This document shows, piece by piece, positions 9,468-16,695 of a stretch of DNA of 64,000 nt. The notes under the pieces are model-generated. The model had not been told where the DNA came from. It was given only the letters and a program-made list of their open reading frames with translations, and made no database searches. The first letter of the stretch is position 1; every line of letters begins with the position of its first letter. The stretch comes from Acinetobacter sp. ANC 3832. Lineage in GTDB: Bacteria; Pseudomonadota; Gammaproteobacteria; Pseudomonadales; Moraxellaceae. The position numbers were made by a program, and so were the translations under genes. Where the stretch lies: assembly GCF_002135415.1 (NCBI RefSeq), contig NZ_NEGJ01000005.1:62001-126000 (forward strand). Reading direction: 5' to 3'.

Positions 9468-10292
9468 TTAAGGATGTGTCAAATACATCAATAAAATCCA
9501 GCATCCCATTAAAAATGTCCAAGCAGCGGTAAAGAAAATAATGGCAAAAATCATCTTTTTCGACTTAGACCATGTTTGAATCGTATTATTCGGATTAATC
9601 ACTTTCTTGACAACAATACCTAAAACGCCGACTAAGGCTAAAATTGAAAAAATTTGCAGTAAAAATAAGATATGAGCAATCCATGAACCCCGTATATCTA
9701 ACCAATGTTGACTATAAAAATAAATCGATTCACTTGGCTGTTGAACATTCACATAAACTTCTTGTTCATTCTGATTTAATGCCTGATTAAATTTCATTTT
9801 TGTTAAGTCTAATAATTTTTGATTGTCTTCCCAAAGCCATAAGTGGTACTGACGAGCAATATCAGCTTGCTCCGTAGAATATTTTTTATGATCAAACTCA
9901 TATTGATAAATCACATTCATATACGCATAGTTAATCCCCTTGCTGACATGATGTGTATGTTCTTCTTGGTCAACAATTTGTACCTGCGAAGCTTTTTGCC
10001 ATGTTGGATATGTTAATTTAAATTCATGTAGTTGTAAAAATGGTGAAGCTCTTAAAATAATTTGTAAAACGATATAGCAGATAAATAAACCTAAAAAATG
10101 AATGAGATAATCTGACTTTATATATTGCTTACGCCCTATGCAAATAAAATAAAGTACGTAACTTAGGCTTGCATACACGATAACACGTAGATTTTCATGT
10201 TCAAATAAGCACAGATACACACCAAGCAAAAGCATTGGAACAGCAATGATCCATCCTAAAATTTGTTTTATTTTCGAATTATTTTGATCCAT
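9468..10292 (-). CDS. Membrane protein with DUF3592-like region
   Basis: A 274-aa protein with two N-terminal membrane segments close together plus a third near residues 60-80, a central soluble region, and two C-terminal membrane segments. The soluble part has the DUF3592-like pattern of a strand-rich YQYEFDHKKYSTEQA stretch followed by EQEVYVNVQQPSESIYFYS, the place where such proteins have 'YNPxNP'. DUF3592 proteins are common and uncharacterised. It stands alone, divergent from the Sel1-repeat gene. The family assignment is by pattern and is moderate only. Confidence 0.6.
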   Translation of the reverse strand: MDQNNSKIKQILGWIIAVPMLLLGVYLCLFEHENLRVIVYASLSYVLYFICIGRKQYIKSDYLIHFLGLFICYIVLQIILRASPFLQLHEFKLTYPTWQKASQVQIVDQEEHTHHVSKGINYAYMNVIYQYEFDHKKYSTEQADIARQYHLWLWEDNQKLLDLTKMKFNQALNQNEQEVYVNVQQPSESIYFYSQHWLDIRGSWIAHILFLLQIFSILALVGVLGIVVKKVINPNNTIQTWSKSKKMIFAIIFFTAAWTFLMGCWILLMYLTHP

Positions 10293-10489
10293 TAAATCTC
10301 AATTTCTACGGAATGATGTTTGATTGTTTTTGAAGAATAACTTTATTCTTTCTATAGAGATTTTATGATTATGTAAGTGAAGTAATATTTTAGAGTTAAG
10401 CAAAATATAAAATTTTTAAATTAAAATTTAAGCTTCGCTTTTTCCCACCAAATCTTTAAGCTATACAAAATTTTTCCTTTGGATGTTGT

Positions 10490-11002
10490 ATGTCAAAACC
10501 TCTCTCAATTCCAACCGAACTTTTGAATCGTGCTACTGCAGGTCAAGCCGATGCGCAATTTGCTTTAGCTGAAATTTATATGCAAAGCGAAGATGAGGAT
10601 GATAATGAACATGCTGAAGAATGGGCATTAAAAGCGGCTCAACTAGGTCATGTTGAAGCAATGTATTGGCTTGGTGAAGGTTATGCAGTTTATGCAAAGG
10701 ATTTACGTGAAGAAGATCCAACAGAAGCAAAAACCTATTTTGAACATGCCTTCCGTTGGTTAGAACAAGCCAGTAAATTTAAACATCCCTCTGCCATTTT
10801 AGAATTGGCTACATTTTACCGTCGCGGTGATGTTGTTGAAAAAGATGTTGCTAAATCAATTGCAATGGTTCAGCAAGCAGCGGAATTAGGTGAAGTTCAA
10901 GCAATGCGTGATTTAGCGTGTATCTATGAGCATGGCTTAGGCATAGATGTAGATGAAGCAAAGGCAGATGAGTGGTCTGAAAAAGCAAAATCAGCCGAAT
11001 GA
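10490..11002 (+). CDS. Sel1/TPR-like repeat protein
   Basis: A 170-aa, acidic, cytoplasmic protein made of Sel1-type helical repeats: AGQADAQFALAEIYMQ, AAQLGHVEAMYWLGEGY, ASKFKHPSAILELATFYRRG and AAELGEVQAMRDLACIYEHGLG. Sel1 repeats are alpha-helical solenoids that act as protein-interaction scaffolds. There is no signal peptide, unlike many exported Sel1 proteins. The partner is unknown and neighbours give no hint. Confidence 0.8.
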   Translation: MSKPLSIPTELLNRATAGQADAQFALAEIYMQSEDEDDNEHAEEWALKAAQLGHVEAMYWLGEGYAVYAKDLREEDPTEAKTYFEHAFRWLEQASKFKHPSAILELATFYRRGDVVEKDVAKSIAMVQQAAELGEVQAMRDLACIYEHGLGIDVDEAKADEWSEKAKSAE

Positions 11003-11096
11003 TTTAAATGATTCATCTCATAATCAGACATATTGCATAAGTTCTTTAATTTTCTCTTTAAAAGTAAAATAAACAGTCCTTTTGCAAGAAGTCTCT

Positions 11097-11124
11097 AAAA
11101 AAGCCAATTAAAAATTGGCTTTTT
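11097..11124. terminator. Bidirectional intrinsic terminator
   Basis: AAAAAGCCAATT and AATTGGCTTTTT form a 12-bp stem with an AAA loop, between the convergent Sel1 and DUF4424 genes. Confidence 0.87.
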
Positions 11125-11126
11125 AA

Positions 11127-12062
11127 CTAACGCTTGCCTACAAAAATAATATTTAAATCTTGTTGAGGTATAAAATTTTTCTCAACAATTTGAAATTGTG
11201 TTGGACTTATTTTTTTAACTTTCCCATTCCAACAAAATGAAACCAATTCATTCGAATCTCGCTCAATTATCAATTTAAAATCTTGAATTGGCTTTGCCCA
11301 ATTTGCTCCTGTTTTTAAAATATATCCCAATGCAGAGTAAGGTGCTTGCTCTGAATTTGCTTTTTTCAAACCTGCTTTAAAACTTTGATCCATACAATAT
11401 TCTTTTATATCTTCTTCTGGATATACAGCGACTGAACCACCGACTAAAGGTACATACTGATGTTGTACTCGTGTCAATGAATTGGCTTTAAAAGTTTGTT
11501 TCCAACTATAAATCACTTGCGAAGACCATGGAACTATATCTGTCTCACTTTTTGGTAATAACTTTTGCAATTCAGGGTTTTTACATTGTTTTAATTTAGT
11601 TTCAAAAGCTTCGTATTCATCACTTTTTCTACTCCACGGATTTAACATTTCAGCATCAGTAAAACCACATTTTCTGAATAAGTCAGTTGTATCAATCGAA
11701 GGAGATTTTTCATCTTTTTGAATAAAGGTGCGTACGTGCATTTCAGGTTGAATACTTCGACCATCCACAATAATTTTAAAACTTTTTAATAGTTTATCCG
11801 TATGTGCAAAATCACCTCCATCAAAAAAATTATCTAATTTTGGTAAAGGAAATAAAACTGTTTCCGTGATGTTCTTATTGCTTAAGTTTTTAAATTGATA
11901 ATCTACTCGAATTTGCTTTTTACTAATAAATAAATCTTCACTCTGCATTGTAATATTTGAATTTTTTAAATATTGAATCCCTCCTGTACCGACATAGCCT
12001 GTACTGTCATTTGCAAGTGTCTGAACACTAATAAACATAAGAATACCGATTTTTTTTAGCAT
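11127..12062 (-). CDS. DUF4424 family secreted protein
   Basis: A 311-aa protein with an N-terminal signal peptide (KKIGILMFISVQTLAND). Mature residues DSTGYVGTGGIQYLKNSN and the pattern SEDLFISKKQIRVDYQFKN..ITETVLFPLP are the signature of DUF4424, exported proteins of unknown function in proteobacteria. Five cysteines lie in the mature part. The gene lies 42 bp after a small membrane protein gene on the same strand, probably as one transcript. The TTGGACC stretch before the ATG is an acceptable ribosome-binding site. Confidence 0.82.
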   Translation of the reverse strand: MLKKIGILMFISVQTLANDSTGYVGTGGIQYLKNSNITMQSEDLFISKKQIRVDYQFKNLSNKNITETVLFPLPKLDNFFDGGDFAHTDKLLKSFKIIVDGRSIQPEMHVRTFIQKDEKSPSIDTTDLFRKCGFTDAEMLNPWSRKSDEYEAFETKLKQCKNPELQKLLPKSETDIVPWSSQVIYSWKQTFKANSLTRVQHQYVPLVGGSVAVYPEEDIKEYCMDQSFKAGLKKANSEQAPYSALGYILKTGANWAKPIQDFKLIIERDSNELVSFCWNGKVKKISPTQFQIVEKNFIPQQDLNIIFVGKR

Positions 12063-12104
12063 ATTGTTTGGTCCAATCTAAGTAAATTTATAATTTATGA
12101 AAAA

Positions 12105-12419
12105 TCACCAAGTTGAGCTGACATGCTCAGAAATAAAAATAAATAATGAAATGAGTGTATAAAGAATAGTGACAATACCTATTAATCCGATTAAATAAAT
12201 CACCAAAGATTGCCATATTCCCTTTTTTTGAGTGAATTTTGAAACTTTCAATGAAACCCAACAAATAACAACTCCACCAATCATCGTGAAAAATAAGATA
12301 CATAGCATTTGAGGGTCTTTGAATAATTCAACATCGTTTCTTCTCGCATGACTTATTTGGCTTAAGAAAAGTATCACTGTAAAAATAAACAGCTGATCAA
12401 GTGTAAAATTAAACCTCAT
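12105..12419 (-). CDS. Small membrane protein, 104 aa
   Basis: Function not recognised. It has three hydrophobic segments: an N-terminal one (LFIFTVILFLSQISHA) that could be a signal peptide cut after SHA, then MLCILFFTMIGGVVICWVSL, then a long C-terminal one beginning LVIYLIGLIGIVTILYTL. It lies 42 bp upstream of the DUF4424 gene on the same strand, so the two probably form an operon. AAGAAG before the ATG supports the start. Confidence 0.65.
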   Translation of the reverse strand: MRFNFTLDQLFIFTVILFLSQISHARRNDVELFKDPQMLCILFFTMIGGVVICWVSLKVSKFTQKKGIWQSLVIYLIGLIGIVTILYTLISLFIFISEHVSSTW

Positions 12420-12580
12420 TTATCATTCTTCTTATAAATTTTTAATTCATTTAGACAAATAACAATGTCAAATTTGATATTGAGTCAAAATCAATTTGAA
12501 TGAATCAAATAGACTGTCTCGTAATTGATGATAATCCTATCATCAAAATAAAACAGATCCTCAGCAAAAAAATCATCAAC

Positions 12581-13120
12581 TTAATTCAATTGTGTTGAAT
12601 ATAAATCAAAACTAAGATCATCAATCACAATCGCTTGCCTGCAAATACCATCAACTTTACGTTGTTGTTCAAATATAACTTTAGACATTGGATCAAATGA
12701 ATCAAAAAAACAAATTTCGTCATTATCTATTGAATATACCAACGACTGATTACCCACACCATCTAAAGTATCGTAATACACAATCACAAACTTACCATCA
12801 TTCACAGCATCTTGAAGCTGTTGGTAACTTAAAGCCGATTCAATTGAGATACCTAATATGTTGCATTTTTCGTAATAAATGACTTCTCTTGGATCAACAT
12901 TTGGATCTACATCAGTATAAAAAGTCACATCAAAACCTAATTTTTGTAATGCAACAACCAAAGTAATGGTAAATGTACCCTCTTCACTATCATGTCCAGA
13001 GATATCGATGAGTTCATTTATATTTTTATCAATACCATGATGTTGAAATAGCATCCATAACGCAAAAACACCACAATTTGACTCAAGCGCTAACAAGGTT
13101 TCAGGGATCTTTAAGGTCAT
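12581..13120 (-). CDS. C39-peptidase-like protein lacking the usual His
   Basis: The start at 13120 (MTLKIPETLL) gives 179 aa. A longer frame to 13204 exists but would run through the likely ahcY promoter, and GGAATGAAG precedes the internal ATG. The N-terminal segment ESNCGVFALWMLFQHHG matches the cysteine-nucleophile helix of papain-like C39 and C39-like domains (Cys16). The later strand pair GNQSLVYSIDNDEICFFDSFDP corresponds to the GHxxxVxGxDxxxxxxxDP region, but the expected His is Asn/Gln. It could be an inactive binding relative or use another base. No ABC exporter or bacteriocin gene is nearby, and there is no signal peptide. Confidence 0.55.
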   Translation of the reverse strand: MTLKIPETLLALESNCGVFALWMLFQHHGIDKNINELIDISGHDSEEGTFTITLVVALQKLGFDVTFYTDVDPNVDPREVIYYEKCNILGISIESALSYQQLQDAVNDGKFVIVYYDTLDGVGNQSLVYSIDNDEICFFDSFDPMSKVIFEQQRKVDGICRQAIVIDDLSFDLYSTQLN

Positions 13121-13166
13121 AACTTCATTCCAAAATACAATTGCACTGATAATAAGCAAAACAAGA

Positions 13167-13195
13167 TTGGAACTCCACGCATTTCCAAGTACAAT
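13167..13195 (+). promoter_or_regulatory. Sigma-70 promoter of ahcY
   Basis: TTGGAA (13167-13172) and TACAAT (13190-13195) are separated by 17 bp. Transcription would begin near 13201-13203, immediately before the first paired base of the riboswitch. Confidence 0.65.
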
Positions 13196-13204
13196 ATTCC
13201 GCAA

Positions 13205-13300
13205 GTCGAGGGATGCTGCGACGTTTTACAGGCTCTAAATGTAAAAGCGCTAGGCTCGACCATCGATCAAATCTTCAATTTGATCAACAACGGCATCCGC
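13205..13300 (+). ncRNA. S-adenosylhomocysteine (SAH) riboswitch
   Basis: The leader of ahcY fits the SAH riboswitch consensus. P1 is GTCGAG (13205-13210) with CTCGAC (13255-13260). The conserved GGATGCTGCGACG (13211-13223) follows. P2 pairs TTTTACA (13224-13230) with TGTAAAA (13240-13246). A side hairpin pairs GATCAAAT with ATTTGATC (13264-13284). The 3' AACGGCATCCGCG supplies the pseudoknot, GGATGC (13211-13216) with GCATCC (13293-13298). These RNAs bind SAH and turn on ahcY when SAH builds up. The gene downstream is ahcY, as expected. No terminator is visible after it, so translational control is more likely. Confidence 0.9.
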
Positions 13301-13341
13301 GAACATAACGATCCAATCTATTTTTTTCCTAGGAGATCCTG

Positions 13342-14724
13342 ATGAACGCGGTTAATGCTTCATTTACAGATTATAAAGTTGCCGATATTTCACTTGCAGA
13401 TTACGGCCGTAAAGAAATCAAACTTGCTGAAGCTGAAATGCCTGCCCTTATGGGTTTGCGTAAACGCTATGCGGCTGCAAAACCACTTGCTGGCGCAAAA
13501 ATTCTTGGTTGTATTCATATGACCATTCAAACTGCGGTTTTAATTGAAACCCTCGTTGAATTAGGCGCTGAAGTTCGTTGGACGTCTTGTAACATCTTCT
13601 CTACTCAAGACCATGCTGCTGCTGCAATTGCTGCTGCGGGTATTCCTGTTTTTGCTTGGAAAGGTGAAACTGAAGAAGAATACAACTGGTGTTTAGACCA
13701 ACAAGTGAATGTAAATGGTACGCCTTGGGATGCCAACATGATCTTGGATGATGGTGGTGATTTAACATTACTCGTTCATGAAAAATACCCACAAGTGATT
13801 GCAAAAATTCACGGTGTGACTGAAGAAACGACGACGGGTGTTCAACGTCTGTATGAAATGCTTCGTGACGGCACGTTGAAAGTTCCTGCAATCAACGTAA
13901 ATGACTCTGTAACAAAATCTAAAAACGACAACAAATACGGTTGCCGTCACTCACTCAATGATGCGATCAAACGTGGTACAGATATGCTTTTATCTGGTCG
14001 TCGTGCGCTAGTCATTGGTTATGGTGACGTAGGTAAAGGTTCTGCTCAATCACTTCGTCAAGAAGGCATGATTGTACGTGTCACTGAAGTTGATCCAATC
14101 TGTGCAATGCAAGCATGTATGGATGGTTACGAAGTTGTATCTCCATACAAAAATGGGGTACAAACAGGTAAAAAAGAAGACGTTAACTTAGACCTTCTTC
14201 AAAATACTGACTTGATCGTAACAACAACGGGTAACTATCACGTATGTGATTCTGCAATGTTAGATTCATTAAAAGCGGGTTCAGTTGTTTGTAATATCGG
14301 TCACTTTGACACCGAAATTGATACTAACTATTTACGTGGTTACAAATGGGTTGAAGTTAAACCTCAAGTACACCAAGTCTATCGTTCAGAAGACGAAAAT
14401 AACTATTTAATCCTTCTTTCTGAAGGTCGTTTAGTTAACCTTGGTAATGCGACGGGTCACCCATCACGTATTATGGATGGTTCATTTGCCAACCAAGTAT
14501 TGGGTCAAATGCATTTATTTGCTGAAAAATTTGCTGATCTTCCAGAATCTGAAAAAGCGGCTCAAATCCGTGTAGAACTTATTCCTAAGAAATTGGATGA
14601 AGAAGTTGCGGCAGCGATGGTTCTTGGTTTCGGTGGTGTGTTGACTCAATTAACGCAAGTTCAAGCAGATTACTTGGGCGTTGCAGTTGAAGGTCCATTC
14701 AAATCTGAGACTTATAAATACTAA
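13342..14724 (+). CDS. ahcY: Adenosylhomocysteinase
   Basis: A 460-aa NAD-dependent enzyme that splits SAH into adenosine and homocysteine, relieving product inhibition of methyltransferases. NAD is bound by the Rossmann motif [15 protein letters not shown]. The substrate-domain segment [22 protein letters not shown] and the C-terminal PFKSETYKY (Lys and Tyr reach the neighbouring subunit's NAD) are diagnostic. It has the inserted segment of the long bacterial form. AGGAGAT before the ATG is a strong ribosome-binding site. The SAH riboswitch lies 41 bp upstream, and metF follows 189 bp later on the same strand. Confidence 0.97.
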   Translation: MNAVNASFTDYKVADISLADYGRKEIKLAEAEMPALMGLRKRYAAAKPLAGAKILGCIHMTIQTAVLIETLVELGAEVRWTSCNIFSTQDHAAAAIAAAGIPVFAWKGETEEEYNWCLDQQVNVNGTPWDANMILDDGGDLTLLVHEKYPQVIAKIHGVTEETTTGVQRLYEMLRDGTLKVPAINVNDSVTKSKNDNKYGCRHSLNDAIKRGTDMLLSGRRALVIGYGDVGKGSAQSLRQEGMIVRVTEVDPICAMQACMDGYEVVSPYKNGVQTGKKEDVNLDLLQNTDLIVTTTGNYHVCDSAMLDSLKAGSVVCNIGHFDTEIDTNYLRGYKWVEVKPQVHQVYRSEDENNYLILLSEGRLVNLGNATGHPSRIMDGSFANQVLGQMHLFAEKFADLPESEKAAQIRVELIPKKLDEEVAAAMVLGFGGVLTQLTQVQADYLGVAVEGPFKSETYKY

Positions 14725-14734
14725 GTTTTATCTA

Positions 14735-14880
14735 TACCTCTCCCTAACCCTTTCTTAACTAGAGAGGGAAATCCTTTTCAGGATTAATGGAAGAAAAGTC
14801 CCCTCGTAAAGAGAGGACTTTTCTTTAATTCAAACTGAGGGTGTTATTTCTCTCAGATGGGGTCAAGGTAAGGGTAAATA
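14735..14880. repeat. Degenerate intergenic repeat-like element
   Basis: The ahcY-metF spacer has several imperfect inverted repeats rich in CCTCTCC and GAGAGG: CTCTCCCT against AGAGAGGG (14739-14770), then TCCCCTC against GAGAGGA, then CTCTCAGATGGGG. Such CCTCTCCCTAACCC stretches look like decayed copies of an interspersed Acinetobacter intergenic repeat. That origin is inferred; a related stretch is at 46480-46560. Confidence 0.4.
14795..14826 (+). terminator. Probable terminator of ahcY
   Basis: GAAAAGTCC and GGACTTTTC pair, and CTC/GAG closes above one mismatch. TTTCTTTAA follows, a weak T-tract. It lies inside the repeat-like spacer and may end or attenuate the ahcY transcript before metF. 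Confidence 0.6.
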
Positions 14881-14913
14881 AAAATCATAAATATTTATAA
14901 AAGGATTTGAAAA

Positions 14914-15750
14914 ATGACCAAACGTGTCCCAATTTCGTTTGAATTTTTTCCGACCAAAACTGATGTTGGTGCGGAAAAACTACGTGTTGTTCATCAAGAA
15001 TTACAATTACTAAACCCTGAGTTCTTCTCTGTAACTTATGGTGCAGGTGGTTCAACGCGTGAACGTACACTTGCTGCAATCAATGATTTTAATGGCAAAG
15101 GTACACCTGTTGCACCTCACCTGTCTTGTATTGGTGATAGCAAAGCACGTATTGCTGAATTACTGGATTTATATAAATCGCAAGGCATTAACCGTATTGT
15201 TGCATTGCGTGGTGATTTACCTTCAGGTCAAGTCGGCTTAGGTGAACTCCCATACGCTTCTGATCTTGTGGCATTTATTCGTCAACATTCAGGTGATCAT
15301 TTCCATATTGAAGTTGCGGCTTATCCTGAAATGCATCCTCAAGCAGACAGCTTTGATAAAGATATTCAAAACTTTATCAATAAAGTGCGTGCTGGTGCTG
15401 ATGCAGCGATTACTCAATTTTTCTTTAATCCAGATGCCTATTTCTACTTTGTAGATCGTCTGCAAAAAGAAGGGATTAATATTCCTGTCGCACCTGGTAT
15501 TATGCCAATTACCAATGCAAGCAACTTAATTCGCTTTGCTGATGGTACAGGCGCTGAAATTCCACGTTGGATTCGTAAGCAACTGGCAACTTACGGTGAT
15601 GACTCAGCAAGTATTAAAGCTTTTGGTCATGAAGTTGTGGTGAAATTGTGTGAACGTCTGATTGCAGGCGGTGCACCAAGCCTTCATTTCTATTCAATGA
15701 ATCATACTGAACCAAACCGTCAATTGGTCTTGGATTTAGGCTTAGCTTAA
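14914..15750 (+). CDS. metF: Methylenetetrahydrofolate reductase
   Basis: A 278-aa cytoplasmic FAD enzyme reducing 5,10-methylene-THF to 5-methyl-THF, the methyl donor for making methionine from homocysteine. Conserved parts: SFEFFPTKTD with the catalytic Glu at the N-terminus, SVTYGAGGSTRERT, PHLSCIG, RIVALRGDLP, VAAYPEMHP, and QFFFNPDAYFYFVDR with PGIMPI. AAGGA precedes the ATG. It lies just downstream of ahcY, so two steps of the methyl cycle are side by side. The strong hairpin between them makes co-transcription uncertain. Confidence 0.95.
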   Translation: MTKRVPISFEFFPTKTDVGAEKLRVVHQELQLLNPEFFSVTYGAGGSTRERTLAAINDFNGKGTPVAPHLSCIGDSKARIAELLDLYKSQGINRIVALRGDLPSGQVGLGELPYASDLVAFIRQHSGDHFHIEVAAYPEMHPQADSFDKDIQNFINKVRAGADAAITQFFFNPDAYFYFVDRLQKEGINIPVAPGIMPITNASNLIRFADGTGAEIPRWIRKQLATYGDDSASIKAFGHEVVVKLCERLIAGGAPSLHFYSMNHTEPNRQLVLDLGLA

Positions 15751-15765
15751 TTTAAAAAATATCTT

Positions 15766-15793
15766 ATTTGGCTTAATGATAATTGAGCCAAAT
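15766..15793 (+). terminator. Hairpin between metF and rsmE
   Basis: ATTTGGCTTA and TGAGCCAAAT form a near-perfect 10-bp stem with an 8-nt loop, but no immediate T-run follows. It may be a weak terminator or an mRNA-stabilising hairpin. Confidence 0.45.
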
Positions 15794-15831
15794 ACACTTC
15801 CCTTTTTATCGATTTTTGAGAGTAATACCAC

Positions 15832-16548
15832 ATGCCACGTTTTTTTATTGAAGCTGATTTAGCTGTTGATACGCATGTAGAATTAACTGAAACCGTATTT
15901 CATCATTGGGTGAAAGTATTACGTGCTCAAGTCGGGGAAAGTGCAACTTTATTTAATGGACAAGGTGGTGAATACCAAGCGAAACTCACAGTAGTCAATA
16001 AAAAGTCTGCAATGGTTGCCATCCAAAATTTTAATGCTGATAACCGTACCCCTGCTTTTAGCACATTACTCGGTCAAGTAATGAGTAAAGGTGACCGTAT
16101 GGATTATGCAATTCAAAAAGCGGTGGAACTCGGTGTATCCAACATTCAACTTTTAACTTCAGAACGCTGTGAAATGCGTTTAAAGTATGATCGTGACCAA
16201 AAGAAAATTGACCATTGGCAAGGAATTGCTATTGCGGCGTGTGAACAATGTGGGATGAATAAAGTACCCAAAATACTGCCACCCATTTCACTACAAGATT
16301 GGTTAGCCACCGAATTACCGACCACGAAACTGGTTCTTGCGCCCAATAAAGAACAAGTGAATATATTTGAACATGCAAGTACTGACTTTGTACTATTGAT
16401 TGGTCCAGAAGGTGGATTAAGTGACACTGAAATTCATGATGCAAACAAAGTCGGTTTTATTAATTGGTGTATTGGTCATCGTGTTTTGAGAACAGAAACT
16501 GCACCCGTGGTTGCCTTGTCCATATTAAATCACATTAATCAAAAATAA
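15832..16548 (+). CDS. rsmE: 16S rRNA (uracil-1498-N3)-methyltransferase
   Basis: A 238-aa SPOUT-class methyltransferase that methylates U1498 of 16S rRNA using SAM. It has the N-terminal PUA-like domain (MPRFFIEADLAV, VFHHWVKVLRAQVGE). The C-terminal trefoil-knot SAM site is LLIGPEGGLSDTEI, then GHRVLRTETAPVVALSIL. AIQKAVELGVSNIQLLTSERCE is also typical. GAGAG upstream serves as ribosome-binding site. It follows metF by 81 bp on the same strand and could share its transcript. Confidence 0.95.
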   Translation: MPRFFIEADLAVDTHVELTETVFHHWVKVLRAQVGESATLFNGQGGEYQAKLTVVNKKSAMVAIQNFNADNRTPAFSTLLGQVMSKGDRMDYAIQKAVELGVSNIQLLTSERCEMRLKYDRDQKKIDHWQGIAIAACEQCGMNKVPKILPPISLQDWLATELPTTKLVLAPNKEQVNIFEHASTDFVLLIGPEGGLSDTEIHDANKVGFINWCIGHRVLRTETAPVVALSILNHINQK

Positions 16549-16695
16549 TGATAATTGTGTAACATATATTGATTTAATCTTTAAAAAAAAGTACCTTACA
16601 AAGATGCTGAATCGATAGTTTTTACACCCGATTTAAAGTAGATTTCAATCAATTATTCTAATAACTTATAACATTTGGTATGGGTGCCACTCTCT

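Noticed and set aside
8917..13120. The run of small hypotheticals considered as a defence or mobile island
   Set aside because: Families seen (DUF3592-like, Sel1, DUF4424, C39-like) are unrelated, genes lie on both strands with their own terminators, and no island borders or nuclease/NTPase genes are present.
13121..13204. N-terminal extension of the C39-like protein to 13204 with a hydrophobic start
   Set aside because: It overlaps the likely ahcY promoter, and the internal ATG at 13120 has a better upstream site and starts just before the conserved domain.
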